45,819 bases of DNA from Frankia nepalensis (GCF_016786325.1 NZ_JADWYU010000108.1:1-45819); one strand, 5' to 3'. Shown: positions 1-8,762, numbered from the stretch's first letter. Made by a program: numbers and translations. The notes: generated by a model not told the origin, from the sequence alone.

Positions 1-140
1 GCCGGCGCCCCCGGGGGCGGGGGGGCTCCCCCCCCCGCGCACCGGCAGGGCGGCCGCCGGCCGGCCGGCCCGGCCCGGGGCGCCGCGGGCCGGCGGGGCG
101 GCGCCGGCCGCGGGGGGGCCGCCGCGGCCGGGCCGGCGCG
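1..140. repeat. GC-only low-complexity tract at window edge
   Basis: The first 140 bases are almost purely G and C, with homopolymer runs of up to nine C or seven G and many overlapping GCCGGC words. The tract stays open in the frame of the first permease and would encode a Pro/Gly/Ala/Arg-rich stretch. It is either a disordered N-terminal extension of that permease or a poorly resolved end of an assembly; the sequence alone cannot decide. Confidence 0.5.
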
Positions 141-991
141 GGGTTCCTCGTGACGCGCTGGCCCTGCTCGGGGTCGTGCCCTTCCTCGCCTTCACCGTGA
201 TCTTCCTGCTGCTGCCGGTCGGCAACGTGGCCGTCGACGCGTTCCGGGACGGCGACGGGAACTGGACGCTGCACAACATCCGGCTCAGCTTCGAGGGCAT
301 CTACCGGGACGCCTTCGTCACCAGCCTCAAGGTCGCGCTGCTCACCGCGGCGATCGGCGTGGTCTTCGGCACGCTGCTGGCCCAGGCCGTGCTGACGACG
401 AAGCGCAACACCCTGCTGCGCCGAGTGATCACCACCGCGTCCGGGGTGTTCGCGAACTTCGGCGGCGTGCCGCTGGCGTTCGCCTTCATCGCCACGCTCG
501 GCGCGACGGGCCTGGTCACCCGGTGGCTGGACGCGGTCGGGCTCCCCCTCGAGTCGGCCGGGTTCTCGCTGTTCACCTTCAGCGGGATCGTCGTCGTCTA
601 CATCTACTTCCAGGTGCCGCTCATGGTCCTGGTCATCACGCCGGCGCTCGAGGGCCTGCGCCCGCAGTGGCGCGAGGCCGCCGAAGGCCTCGGGGCGTCC
701 ACCTGGGCGTACTGGCGCCATGTCGGCCTGCCCGTGCTCGCGCCGTCGCTGCTCGGGTCGTACCTGCTGCTGTTCGGCAGTTCGTTCGCGGCCTACGCGA
801 CGGCGTGGGCGCTCACGAGCGGAACCGTCCCGCTCGTGCCGATCAAGATCGGGTCGCTCCTGTCCGGCAACGTGATCACCGGCGGCGAGAACCTCGGCAA
901 GGCGCTTGGCTTCGAGATGATCCTGGTGATCGCGGTCGTCGTGGTCGGCTACCTGCTGCTGTCCCGGAGGGCCGCCCGATGGCTGCGGTAG
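2..991 (+). CDS. ABC transporter permease (5'-partial)
   Basis: Membrane subunit of a binding-protein-dependent importer of the polyamine/iron/aminophosphonate class. The frame is open from base 2 and the first in-frame start is GTG 176. The residues just before that GTG (DALALLGVV) already form the start of the first membrane helix, so the gene probably begins outside the window; from GTG 176 it would be 271 aa. About six hydrophobic helices are visible. A cytoplasmic EAA loop (EAAEGLGAS...VGLP), which docks to the ATPase, lies roughly 165-185 residues after GTG 176. The end overlaps the next permease by 13 bp, as expected for co-translated partners. The binding protein is not in the window and probably lies upstream. 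Substrate cannot be assigned. Confidence 0.8.
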   Translation, partial: PAPPGAGGLPPPRTGRAAAGRPARPGAPRAGGAAPAAGGPPRPGRRGVPRDALALLGVVPFLAFTVIFLLLPVGNVAVDAFRDGDGNWTLHNIRLSFEGIYRDAFVTSLKVALLTAAIGVVFGTLLAQAVLTTKRNTLLRRVITTASGVFANFGGVPLAFAFIATLGATGLVTRWLDAVGLPLESAGFSLFTFSGIVVVYIYFQVPLMVLVITPALEGLRPQWREAAEGLGASTWAYWRHVGLPVLAPSLLGSYLLLFGSSFAAYATAWALTSGTVPLVPIKIGSLLSGNVITGGENLGKALGFEMILVIAVVVVGYLLLSRRAARWLR

Positions 992-1878
992 CGGGCACGG
1001 AGGCCGTTCCCGCCGGCCAGGGCCCGGTGACCGGCGAACCGGCGAGGCGGGGACCGGCCGGCGGCCGGCGGCCGCGCGCCGCCGCCGCCGTCCGCTCCAG
1101 TGCCTGGCGGTGGGCCGTGTTGCTCCTCGCGGCGCTCTACTTCCTGCTGCCCATGGCGGCGTCGCTGGAGTTCAGCCTGCGCGACCGGGACGGCGGCTAC
1201 TCGCTGGAGTCCTACCGGGCGATCGTCGACGAGCCGGGGTTCGCCTCGGCGCTGTGGACCTCGGTGAAGCTCGGGCTGATCACGGTCGCGCTCACGATCG
1301 GGCTCCTCGTGCCGACGATGACGCTGGTGCACCTGCGGTTCCCGTGGCTGCGCCGAGTAATCGAGACGATCACCGTGCTGCCGCTGGTGATCCCGCCCGT
1401 CGTGCTCGTCATCGGGGTGCTCGGCGCCTTCGAGGGGGCCCCGAACTGGCTGATCGGGTCGCCGACGATCCTGGCCTTCGAGTACGTGATCCTCGCGATG
1501 CCGTTCGCCTACCGGTCGCTGGACGCCGGGATCGGCGCCATCGACCTGCGCACCCTCGTCGAGGCGTCGAGAAGCCTCGGCGGCGGCTGGGCCACCGAGC
1601 TGTTCCGGGTGGTGCTGCCGAACCTGCGCGGCGCCGTGCTGGGCGCCTGCGTGCTCACCCTGGCGCTGGTGCTCGGCGAGTTCGCGATGGCCAGCCTCCT
1701 GCTGTGGTCGACCTTCCCGACCTGGGTCGTGCAGGTCGCGGGCACCCAGGCCGGCGTGTCCGTCGCGGTGTCCGTGCTGTCCCTTTTCCTGACCTGGGCG
1801 CTGCTGATGCTGCTCATGTTCCTCGGCGACCGGCGTGGCCGGCGCTCGACGTTCCTTGGGGGTGTGCCCGGTGGGTGA
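979..1878 (+). CDS. ABC transporter permease
   Basis: Second membrane subunit of the same importer, resembling PotC-type permeases, 299 aa. ATG 979 is chosen because a CGGAGG ribosome site sits at 965-970 and the start overlaps the end of the upstream permease. After a roughly 35-residue Ala/Arg/Gly-rich cytoplasmic leader come six hydrophobic helices, the first around LLLAALYFLLPMAASLEF. The EAA loop (EASRSLGGGWATELFRVVLP) is clear and contains the invariant Gly. The 3' end overlaps the ATPase gene start. One ATPase with two different permeases is the usual heterodimeric arrangement. The long N-terminal leader is atypical but common in very GC-rich actinobacteria. Confidence 0.88.
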   Translation: MAAVAGTEAVPAGQGPVTGEPARRGPAGGRRPRAAAAVRSSAWRWAVLLLAALYFLLPMAASLEFSLRDRDGGYSLESYRAIVDEPGFASALWTSVKLGLITVALTIGLLVPTMTLVHLRFPWLRRVIETITVLPLVIPPVVLVIGVLGAFEGAPNWLIGSPTILAFEYVILAMPFAYRSLDAGIGAIDLRTLVEASRSLGGGWATELFRVVLPNLRGAVLGACVLTLALVLGEFAMASLLLWSTFPTWVVQVAGTQAGVSVAVSVLSLFLTWALLMLLMFLGDRRGRRSTFLGGVPGG

Positions 1879-3199
1879 GACCACCGCGACGGCGGACCAG
1901 GCGCCCGGCGCGGTCGCCGGTGACGACGGGCGGGCGGGCGCGCGAGCCGCCGACGAGGCCGGCGGCGGCACCGGCGGCGCGCTCGCCGTTCCCGCCGCCG
2001 GCGCCGTCGGGATCGAGCTGCGCGAGCTGCACCGCGCGTACGGCAGGGTCGCCGCGCTCGACGGGCTGTCACTGACGATCGCCCCCGGCGAGCTGGTGGC
2101 GCTGCTCGGGCCGAGCGGCTGCGGCAAGACGACGGCGCTGCGCGCGCTCGCCGGCTTCGAGCGCCCGGACTCCGGGCAGATCCTGGTCGGTGGCATCGAC
2201 ATCACCGGCGTCCCGGCGAACAAACGCGACATGGGAATGGTCTTTCAGGCCTACAGCCTGTTCCCGAACCTCACGGCGCTGGGCAACGTCGCCTTCGGCC
2301 TGCGGCTGCGCGGGCTGGCGGCGCGCCGCAGGCGGGCCCGCGCCGCCGAGCTGCTCGAGCTCGTCGGCCTCGCCGACCGGGCGGGCCAGTACCCGCACCA
2401 GCTCTCCGGGGGCCAGCAGCAACGGGTCGCGCTGGCGCGGGCGCTCGCGATCGAGCCGCGCGTGCTGCTGCTCGACGAGCCGCTGTCCGCGCTGGACGCC
2501 CAGGTGCGGGCGGCGCTGCGCGACGAGATCCGCTCGCTGCAGACCAGGCTCGGCATCACCACGCTGTTCGTGACGCACGACCAGGAGGAGGCGCTCTCGC
2601 TGGCCGACCGGGTCGGCGTGATGCGCGCCGGCCGGCTGGAGCAGATCGCGGCGCCGGAGGTCGTCTACGCCTGGCCGCGGACCGCGTTCGTCGCCGAGTT
2701 CGTCGGCACGGTCAACCGGCTGCCCGGCCGGCTCGACGCCGCGGGCACCGGTTCCGGCGGTGGGACGGTCGAGGTCATCGGCCAGCGGCTGCCCGTGCTG
2801 GAGGTCGGCTCCTCGGACCGGTCCCTCGGCCAGGACGTCGCCGTGCTGGTCCGGCCCGAGGCCGTCCTGCTGGCAGCCCTGGACCCCGCCGGGGGCCCCG
2901 AAGGCCAGCGGGACGGCGCCGCCGCCGCGCCGGGCGTGCCTGGCCGGGTCGTGCAGCGTTCGTTCCGCGGCGCCGTGACCCGAGTCCAGGTCGAGCTGCC
3001 CGGCATCGAACGGGCCGGTGTCGCCGGCACCGGCTCGGCCGAGCTCACCGCCGCCGCGGCGCCGGGCGGGCCCGGTGGAGCTGGCCGGTCGGGCCTGGTC
3101 GTCGCCGACGTCGCCACCGCCCAGGTGGGCGACCTGGCGGTGGGCGCCCAGGTCCTGGTGTCCCTCGCCGACCGCCCCGTGCTCGTGACCGCGCCGTAG
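1871..3199 (+). CDS. ABC transporter ATP-binding protein with TOBE domain
   Basis: ATPase of the importer, about 442 aa. GTG 1871 overlaps the stop of the permease gene and follows a GGGGG ribosome site; GTG 1862 and GTG 1835 are in-frame alternatives. After about 35 low-complexity residues come Walker A (GPSGCGKTT), the Q-loop (MVFQAYSLFPN), the signature LSGGQQQRVALARAL, Walker B (VLLLDEPLSALD) and the switch His (VTHDQEEA). The C-terminal third is a TOBE-type regulatory region interrupted by Gly/Ala/Pro insertions, which makes the protein longer than the usual 350-370 aa. The motif set is PotA/FbpC-like. The ligand is unknown because the binding protein is outside the window. Confidence 0.88.
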   Translation: MGETTATADQAPGAVAGDDGRAGARAADEAGGGTGGALAVPAAGAVGIELRELHRAYGRVAALDGLSLTIAPGELVALLGPSGCGKTTALRALAGFERPDSGQILVGGIDITGVPANKRDMGMVFQAYSLFPNLTALGNVAFGLRLRGLAARRRRARAAELLELVGLADRAGQYPHQLSGGQQQRVALARALAIEPRVLLLDEPLSALDAQVRAALRDEIRSLQTRLGITTLFVTHDQEEALSLADRVGVMRAGRLEQIAAPEVVYAWPRTAFVAEFVGTVNRLPGRLDAAGTGSGGGTVEVIGQRLPVLEVGSSDRSLGQDVAVLVRPEAVLLAALDPAGGPEGQRDGAAAAPGVPGRVVQRSFRGAVTRVQVELPGIERAGVAGTGSAELTAAAAPGGPGGAGRSGLVVADVATAQVGDLAVGAQVLVSLADRPVLVTAP

Positions 3200-3223
3200 G
3201 AGGGCCCCGCTGGCCTGGCCCGG

Positions 3224-5137
3224 TCAGCCGGCGAGGGTGTCGAGGACCTGCTGGCCGTACTTGTTGAGCTTGTTCTCGCCCACTCCGTTGATCGTGGCCA
3301 GGTCGGAAAGGGTGGCGGGTGAGCTGCTGGCGATCTCGCGCAGGGTCGCGTCGTGGAAGATGACGTAGGCGGGGACGCCCTGTTCCTTGGCCGTGGCGGC
3401 GCGCCAGGCGCGCAGCCGCTCGAACAGCGCGGTCGCCTCCGCCGACAGGTCGGCCGCGGCGACGGCGCGCTTCGCCTTGCCGTCGGCCGAGCCACTCCCC
3501 GACCGGGCGGCGGACCTGGCGGGGCGTTCCGGGTCGCGGCGCATCTGGACCCGGCGCGTCCCGCGCAGCACGTCGGCGCTGGTGTCGGTGAGGACGAGCG
3601 TGCCGTGCTCGCCCTCGACGGCCAGCAGCCCCCGCGCGAGCACCTGGCGCACGACGCCGCGCCACTGGGACTCGTTCAGCTCGGTGCCGACCCCGAACAC
3701 CGTCAGCGTCTGGTGCTCGAACTGGGTCACCTTCTGCGTGGCGCGGCCGAGCAGGATGTCGACGAGGTGGCCCGCGCCGAACTTCTGCCGCCGCTCCCGG
3801 GCCAGCCGCAGCACGGCCGACAGCAGCTTCTGCGCGGCGACCGTCCCGTCCCAGGTCTCGGGCGGGGTGAGGCAGGTGTCGCAGTTGCCGCAGGGCGACG
3901 CCCCCTCCTGGCCGAAGTAGGCGAGCAGGCCGACGCGCCGGCACTCGACCGTCTCGCACAGCGCCAGCATCGCGTCGAGGTGGACGCTCTGGCGGCGCCG
4001 GTGTGCCGCGTCGCCGCCAGACGTGTCGATCATCTTGCGCAGCTGGACGACGTCGGACAGGCCGTAGGCGAGCCACGCGGTGGAGGCCAGCCCGTCCCGG
4101 CCGGCGCGGCCGGTCTCCTGGTAGTAGCCCTCCACCGACTTTGGCAGGTCCAGGTGGGCGACGAACCGGACGTCCGGCTTGTCGATACCCATGCCGAACG
4201 CGATCGTCGCGACCATGACCAGGCCGTCCTCGCGCAGGAAGCGGGACTGGTGCTCGGCGCGGACCTGGGCGTCCAGGCCGGCATGGTAGGGCAGGGCGGC
4301 GATCCCGTTCGAGACCAGGAAGTCGGCGGTCTGGTCGACGGAGGAGCGCGACAGGCAGTAGACGATGCCAGCGTCGCCGGCGTGCTCGGCGCGCAGCAGA
4401 TCCAGCAGCTGCCGCTTCGGCTCCTTCTTCGGCACGATCCGGTAGGTGATGTTCGGCCGGTCGAAGTCGGCCACGAAGTGCCGGGCGTCGGCGAGCCCCA
4501 GCCGGTTGGTGATCTCGGTGTGGGTCGCCGGGGTCGCCGTCGCGGTCAGCGCGATCCGGGGGACCTCCGGCCAGCGCTCCCGCAGCGTGGACAGTTCCAG
4601 GTAGTCGGGCCGGAAGTCGTGGCCCCACTGGGCGACGCAGTGCGCCTCGTCGATCGCGAAGAGCGAGATCTTCCCCCGGTCGAGCAGGCTGGCCGTCGCC
4701 GGCAGCCGCAGCCGCTCCGGGGCCAGGTAGAGCAGGTCGAGCTCGCCGGCCAGGAACAGCGCCTCCACGGTCGCGCGCTGGCCGGGGTCCTGGGTCGAGT
4801 TGAGGAAGTCGGCCCGCACGCCGAGCGCGCGCAGGGCGTCGACCTGGTCCTGCATGAGCGCGATCAGCGGGGAGACGACGACTCCCGTGCCGGGGCGGAC
4901 GAGCGCCGGTATCTGGTAACACAGGCTCTTGCCGCCGCCGGTGGGCATCAGCACGAGCGCGTCCCCGCCCCCGACGACGTGCTCGATGATCTCCCGCTGC
5001 CCGTCGCGGAACGACTCGTACCCGAACACCCGCCGCAACGCGTCGCGCGCCGCGCTCGCCGGTTCGTCCGCGTCGGAAGGAGGGCCGCCCGCCGACGAGG
5101 CGGGCGCGTCCGCGAGCTCGGTCAGGGAGATCTCCAC
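3224..5137 (-). CDS. recQ: ATP-dependent DNA helicase RecQ
   Basis: 3'-5' DNA helicase of recombination and repair, about 637 aa from GTG 5137 (reading [10 protein letters not shown]), which has a GGAGGGGG tract 12-20 bases upstream. The frame stays open further upstream to 5428, but that part encodes low-complexity and tandem-repeat sequence and is unlikely to be translated. Helicase motifs are complete: [13 protein letters not shown] (I), [17 protein letters not shown] (II), TATATP (III) and [12 protein letters not shown] (VI). The RQC zinc site is visible (CETVEC followed by CGNCDTC), and a C-terminal HRDC domain ends the protein. It is convergent with the ABC ATPase gene, with only 24 bp between them and no obvious terminator. 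Confidence 0.95.
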   Translation of the reverse strand: MEISLTELADAPASSAGGPPSDADEPASAARDALRRVFGYESFRDGQREIIEHVVGGGDALVLMPTGGGKSLCYQIPALVRPGTGVVVSPLIALMQDQVDALRALGVRADFLNSTQDPGQRATVEALFLAGELDLLYLAPERLRLPATASLLDRGKISLFAIDEAHCVAQWGHDFRPDYLELSTLRERWPEVPRIALTATATPATHTEITNRLGLADARHFVADFDRPNITYRIVPKKEPKRQLLDLLRAEHAGDAGIVYCLSRSSVDQTADFLVSNGIAALPYHAGLDAQVRAEHQSRFLREDGLVMVATIAFGMGIDKPDVRFVAHLDLPKSVEGYYQETGRAGRDGLASTAWLAYGLSDVVQLRKMIDTSGGDAAHRRRQSVHLDAMLALCETVECRRVGLLAYFGQEGASPCGNCDTCLTPPETWDGTVAAQKLLSAVLRLARERRQKFGAGHLVDILLGRATQKVTQFEHQTLTVFGVGTELNESQWRGVVRQVLARGLLAVEGEHGTLVLTDTSADVLRGTRRVQMRRDPERPARSAARSGSGSADGKAKRAVAAADLSAEATALFERLRAWRAATAKEQGVPAYVIFHDATLREIASSSPATLSDLATINGVGENKLNKYGQQVLDTLAG

Positions 5138-5176
5138 GCCGTCACTGTAGGAGCCCCCTCCGACATCGTCGCCGGC

Positions 5177-5257
5177 GTGGTCCCGTCTGTGGACGCCGTG
5201 GGCGTGGTCCCGTCTGTGGACGCCGTGGGCGTGGTCCCGTCTGTGGACGCCGTGGCC
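5177..5257. repeat. Three tandem copies of a 27-bp repeat upstream of recQ
   Basis: The unit beginning GTGGTCCCGTCTGTGGACGC occurs at 5177-5203, 5204-5230 and 5231-5257; only the last copy differs, at its end. It lies in the intergenic region between the divergent recQ and DUF5753 regulator genes, about 40 bp upstream of the proposed recQ start. The unit length is a multiple of three and stays open in the recQ frame. Function unknown; it may be a minisatellite or repeated operator. Confidence 0.85.
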
Positions 5258-5389
5258 GGCGGTGATCCGGCCGGCCCCGCCCCCCGGCCGACTCGCGCTG
5301 CCGCCCCGTACCCGGCAGCGAGCGACGGCACCGAGGCGGGGCCGGCGTCGACGGTGGGTGGCGCTGGAGTCGACGGGACCCGCGTGGTA

Positions 5390-5445
5390 CTGATGTATCG
5401 GACCTATATCGTAATTTACATATTGCAAGTTTCGACCTGAGTATG
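5390..5445. promoter_or_regulatory. AT-rich divergent promoter segment with GTAATTTAC dyad
   Basis: About 50 bases around CCTATATCGTAATTTACATA are far richer in A/T than the surrounding DNA. GTAATTTAC at 5411-5419 is a perfect odd palindrome. The segment sits about 70-120 bp upstream of ATG 5512 and more than 250 bp upstream of recQ, so it most likely holds the promoter of the DUF5753 regulator and perhaps its operator. No precise -35/-10 pair can be fixed. Confidence 0.4.
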
Positions 5446-5511
5446 CTGACGATGCTCGGACCGGTCAACTGGGTATGGGTCGTCCGCCGCGGGGAGTGGG
5501 AGGATCTCGTC

Positions 5512-6360
5512 ATGGCGACGAACGCGGTCGTTGCGCGCCGACGGCTCGCGCAAGGGCTGCGGCGATACCGGCAACGAGCCGGCCTGACCATCGAGGACCT
5601 GGCCCGCCATCTGGAGTGCTCGGTCGCGAAGGTCAGCCGGATGGAGACCGGTATCTCCGGTATCCGGGTCCAGGACCTGACGGCGATCGTGAACTGGATC
5701 CAGGTGACCGACGCCGAGCGTCGAGACCTGGAAGAGCTCGTCCGGCGGGCCCGTGGCCGGGAATGGTGGCAGGAGTTCGGTGATCTCGTGCCGGCTGGAG
5801 CCGGCACCTTCTACGGCCTGGAGGACGGCGCGTCGACCATCCGGCTGCATGGCACCTCGCTGGTCCCCGGGCTGTTACAGACCCGTGGCTACGCTGGCGC
5901 GCTTCTCGGCTCGATGAACGGGACCGACCCCGACGTGCACGCGCGGCGGGTGGCGTTGCGGATGCGCCGTGGACGGGTGCTCGAGCGCTCCAGCCCACCA
6001 CGGCTGACAGCGGTGCTGGACCAGGCGGTCCTGTACCGGGAGATCGGCGGCCCGGAGGTGATGGCCGACCAGTGGCGGCATCTTCTGGACCGCGCTGCCG
6101 GCGCCGGGGTGGTGGTCCGGGTCGTGCCGTTCGCCGCGCCGCCCCACCCGGCCGACGGGCTCACCTTCACGATCTTCGATTTCGATCACCCGGACCTCAC
6201 GGCCGTTGTGTACGCCGAGCAGCTCAGCCGGAACACCTTCATCGAGGAACCCCGGGAGGTCGGGGTCTACGAGGCGGCACTGGCCAGGGCGGAAGGCGCC
6301 GCTCTCCCCGCCGACGAGTCCCTCGAGCTGATCGACGCGCGGCTGCGCGCGCTGGGGTGA
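5512..6360 (+). CDS. XRE-family helix-turn-helix regulator with DUF5753 domain
   Basis: DNA-binding regulator of the large actinobacterial HTH plus DUF5753 family, 282 aa. ATG 5512 is preferred over upstream in-frame starts because GGAGG at 5499-5503 lies 8 bases before it and the HTH begins directly after. Residues about 10-65 form the Cro/C1-type HTH (LRRYRQRAGLTIEDLARHLE, then SVAKVSRMETG). The C-terminal 170 residues match the DUF5753 pattern (LVPGLLQTRGYAGALL; a closing RLRALG). Members normally pair with a small DUF397 protein, and here that partner is encoded on the opposite strand, overlapping the 3' end by 94 bp. Such pairs resemble WhiJ/AbaA-orfA-type developmental switches, which is family knowledge rather than something shown here. 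Confidence 0.92.
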   Translation: MATNAVVARRRLAQGLRRYRQRAGLTIEDLARHLECSVAKVSRMETGISGIRVQDLTAIVNWIQVTDAERRDLEELVRRARGREWWQEFGDLVPAGAGTFYGLEDGASTIRLHGTSLVPGLLQTRGYAGALLGSMNGTDPDVHARRVALRMRRGRVLERSSPPRLTAVLDQAVLYREIGGPEVMADQWRHLLDRAAGAGVVVRVVPFAAPPHPADGLTFTIFDFDHPDLTAVVYAEQLSRNTFIEEPREVGVYEAALARAEGAALPADESLELIDARLRALG

Positions 6361-6644
6361 GCGCGCCGCGGTGAGCGGCCGAGCTCGAACTCGCGGTTGT
6401 GCACCCCGAGCAGGAACGTCTCCCACTCCCGGGCGCTGAACCGCAGGACCGGTCCGTGCGGATCCTTCGAGTCGCGGACGGCGATCCCGCGTGGCCCGAT
6501 CGCGACGTCCACGCAGGCGGTGTCGGCGCCGCAGAAGCTGCTGCGCCGCCAGGCCCCGGCGGGCGGCGTGCCCGCGCCCTCCCCGGCGCGGTCCTCGGAG
6601 CCGGAAAAGACGGCGATCTGGGCGGGCACGGTGTGTGGCTTCAT
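6267..6644 (-). CDS. DUF397 domain-containing protein
   Basis: Small partner of the neighbouring DUF5753 regulator, 125 aa. ATG 6644 follows a GAGGAG ribosome site 7 bases upstream on the minus strand. The DUF397 core is clear: WRRSSFCGADTACVDVAIG, GIAVRDSKDPHGPVLRFSA and EWETFLLGVHNREFEL. Family members usually end at this last motif. Here the frame runs on for about 36 Ser/Ala/Arg-rich residues encoded antisense to the last 94 bp of the regulator gene. That tail may be a stop-loss extension. DUF397 genes normally lie downstream and in the same direction as the regulator; this pair is convergent and overlapping. Confidence 0.85.
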   Translation of the reverse strand: MKPHTVPAQIAVFSGSEDRAGEGAGTPPAGAWRRSSFCGADTACVDVAIGPRGIAVRDSKDPHGPVLRFSAREWETFLLGVHNREFELGRSPRRAHPSARSRASISSRDSSAGRAAPSALASAAS

Positions 6645-7251
6645 CCAGGTACTCCTCTCGACCGAATGTCGCGAACGGAAAGCGGCCGCGGCGCCGCTTT
6701 CGACGGACGGTCGCCACGGACGACGGGTGGCGTCGGAGGCCACGTCGCCGGGCGAGGGGGGACGCGGGCCTCCCAGAGACCGGACGGTCGGCTCAGGGGA
6801 GGCCGGCGGGCGCGGCGCGGTGGCGCCCGGAGCTCCCAGGACCGCCCCGCCCCCCACGGGACGGCCCTGAGAGCCCCGACCTGCGCCACTGCCGGGACGC
6901 GGCACCGCTCGGCCATGTGAGGCCGGTGGGGTGCGCGGACGGCGGCTGGCCGCTACCCGAAGCAGACGGATGCCCGGCCGGGCTGGCGGCCGCCGAGGCG
7001 CGTGATGACGCGTAGCCGACCGCGGCGTGGCGGCGTGGGCGGCTCCGGGCGTGGCGGCGTGGCCGGCCGCGCGCTCGCGGCGTGGCCGGCTACGCGCTCG
7101 CGGCGCGGCCAGCCATGGGCATGGCGGGGCGGCTGCCGCCGCATGAGGGGTGTCTCGTCCAGGCGCCTCCAGGCGACGTGCCCGGAGGCTCGCGGCCGCC
7201 AGGCGCACCCGGCCGAGGAACGGCCGGCGCCGGCCTGGGAACAATGGGGAT
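6645..7251. other. Gene-free region with GC-rich short repeats
   Basis: About 600 bp with no ORF that resembles a known protein on either strand. It must contain the promoter of the DUF397 gene. At 7055-7077 and 7078-7100 a 23-bp unit (CGGCGTGGCCGGCCGCGCGC...) is tandemly repeated with two mismatches, followed by a partial third copy to 7110. Variants of GGCGTGGC recur before it. Nothing else is recognised. Confidence 0.5.
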
Positions 7252-8583
7252 GTGTCCCAACCGCTGCGTGTGCCGGCCCTGTCCCTGGTCGTCCTGGTCG
7301 GCGTCGCCGGCAGCGGGAAGTCGACCTTCGCGGCCCGCCACTTCCGCCCGACCCAGGTCGTCTCGTCGGACGGCTGCCGGGCCCTGGTCGCCGACGACCC
7401 GCGTGACCAGTCCGCGACCGGGGCGGCGTTCGAGGTGGCCCATCTGGTCACCCGTCACCGCCTGGCGAACGGTCTGCTGACCGTCCTCGACGCGACCAGC
7501 GTCGAGCCGGCCGCGCGCCGGCCCCTGCTGGAGCTGGCCAGGGAGCATGACGTCCCGGCGGTCGCGATCGTGCTCGACCTGCCGGAGGAGCTCTGCGCCC
7601 GCCGGGCGGCCGAACGGCCGGACCGGGCCGTCGCCGCCGCGGTCGTCCACCGGCAGCACATGGAGCTGCGCGCCGGCCTGCACGGGCTGCGCGCCGAGGG
7701 CTTCGCGGCCGTTCACGTGCTGCGCACCGAGGCGGAGGCCGCGGGCACCGCCGTCGATCTTGTCGGGTCGCCGCTCGACCGGCGCGCGGAACAGGGACCG
7801 TTCGACATCGTCGGCGACGTGCACGGCTGCCTGGACGAGCTCGAGGAGCTGCTCGGGCGCCTCGGCTACGAGATCGCCCGCGACGGCGCCGGCCGGGCGG
7901 TCGGCGCCCACCACCCGACGGGGCGGCGCGCGGTGTTCGTCGGCGACCTCGTCGACCGCGGGCCGGACCCGGCCGGCGTGCTGCGCCTCGCGATGGGGAT
8001 GGTGGCCGCCGGCGACGCGCTGGCGGTCGCCGGCAACCACGAGCACAAGCTGGTGCGGGCGCTGGGCCGGGCTGGCGCCGGCGTCGGGGCCGGCGGCCAG
8101 GCCAAGGTCGGCGGGAACCTGGCGCGCACGCTCGAGCTGCTCGGCGCGGAGCCCGCCGAGTTCCAGGCGGCGGCGTTCGACTTCTGCGCGGGGCTGGCGG
8201 GGCACCTGGTGCTCGACGGCGGCGCCCTCGTCGTCGCGCATGCCGGGTTGAAGGAGGCCTACCACGGCCGGGACTCGGACCGGGCGCTGGCGTTCGCGCT
8301 GTTCGGGGACACCACCGGCGAGCGGGACGAGTACGGGCTGCCGGTCCGGCTGCCGTGGGCCGAGCAGTACCGCGGCCGGGCGACGGTCGTCTACGGCCAC
8401 ACCCCGATGTTCGAGCACCGCTGGGTGAACAACACGCTGTGCGTCGACACCGGCTGCTGCTTCGGCGGCTCGTTGACGGCTCTGCGCTACCCGGAGCGCG
8501 AGCTGGTCAGTGTCCAGGCCCGGCGCGAGCACTACCCGCCTGTCCGCCCGCTGCGCCACGAGCCGGGCGTCGCGGCCTCGTAG
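7252..8583 (+). CDS. Polynucleotide kinase-phosphatase (kinase + metallophosphoesterase, no ligase domain)
   Basis: Predicted nucleic-acid end-processing enzyme of the bacterial Pnkp family, 443 aa from GTG 7252. Residues 1-170 are a P-loop kinase: GVAGSGKST at 17-25, the acceptor-binding SSDGCRAL with D40, and an Arg-rich lid (RRAAERPDR). From 184 comes a calcineurin-type phosphatase: FDIVGDVHGC, FVGDLVDRGPD, AGNHEHK, VVAHAG and VYGHTPMFEH, covering the usual metal ligands. Canonical bacterial Pnkp is about 850 aa and adds an adenylyltransferase (RNA ligase) module, usually next to a Hen1 methyltransferase gene. Both are absent: the ORF stops after the phosphatase and a strong terminator follows. 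It could act in DNA or RNA 3'-phosphate/5'-OH healing. Confidence 0.85.
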   Translation: MSQPLRVPALSLVVLVGVAGSGKSTFAARHFRPTQVVSSDGCRALVADDPRDQSATGAAFEVAHLVTRHRLANGLLTVLDATSVEPAARRPLLELAREHDVPAVAIVLDLPEELCARRAAERPDRAVAAAVVHRQHMELRAGLHGLRAEGFAAVHVLRTEAEAAGTAVDLVGSPLDRRAEQGPFDIVGDVHGCLDELEELLGRLGYEIARDGAGRAVGAHHPTGRRAVFVGDLVDRGPDPAGVLRLAMGMVAAGDALAVAGNHEHKLVRALGRAGAGVGAGGQAKVGGNLARTLELLGAEPAEFQAAAFDFCAGLAGHLVLDGGALVVAHAGLKEAYHGRDSDRALAFALFGDTTGERDEYGLPVRLPWAEQYRGRATVVYGHTPMFEHRWVNNTLCVDTGCCFGGSLTALRYPERELVSVQARREHYPPVRPLRHEPGVAAS

Positions 8584-8614
8584 CGGTCCTTCTCGCGGCC
8601 GCCCGCGCGCGACG

Positions 8615-8642
8615 CGGCCCGGGCCTCGTGAGGCCCGGGCCG
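8615..8642 (+). terminator. Intrinsic terminator-like hairpin after the kinase-phosphatase gene
   Basis: CGGCCCGGGCCT at 8615-8626 and its exact complement at 8631-8642 form a 12-bp perfect stem with a CGTG loop, 32 bp after the stop codon. There is no U-tract, as is common in actinobacteria. Confidence 0.75.
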
Positions 8643-8688
8643 TGCCTGACGGCGTCGGGTCGTGCTGACAGCGCCGCCTCCGCGCGCT

Positions 8689-8722
8689 TCCTGGTGTCTG
8701 TCGACTCCTGGTGTCTGTCGAC
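8689..8722. repeat. 17-bp perfect tandem duplication
   Basis: TCCTGGTGTCTGTCGAC occurs twice back to back (8689-8705, 8706-8722) in the gap between two convergent genes, between the two terminator hairpins. No function is suggested. Confidence 0.85.
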
Positions 8723-8762
8723 TTCCCTTGGTGCCGTATCCAGCAACGTTCGCCCTGCCGCT

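Noticed and set aside
5177-5257. CRISPR-like array
   Set aside because: The copies are directly adjacent without spacers and no cas gene is present; it is a plain tandem repeat.
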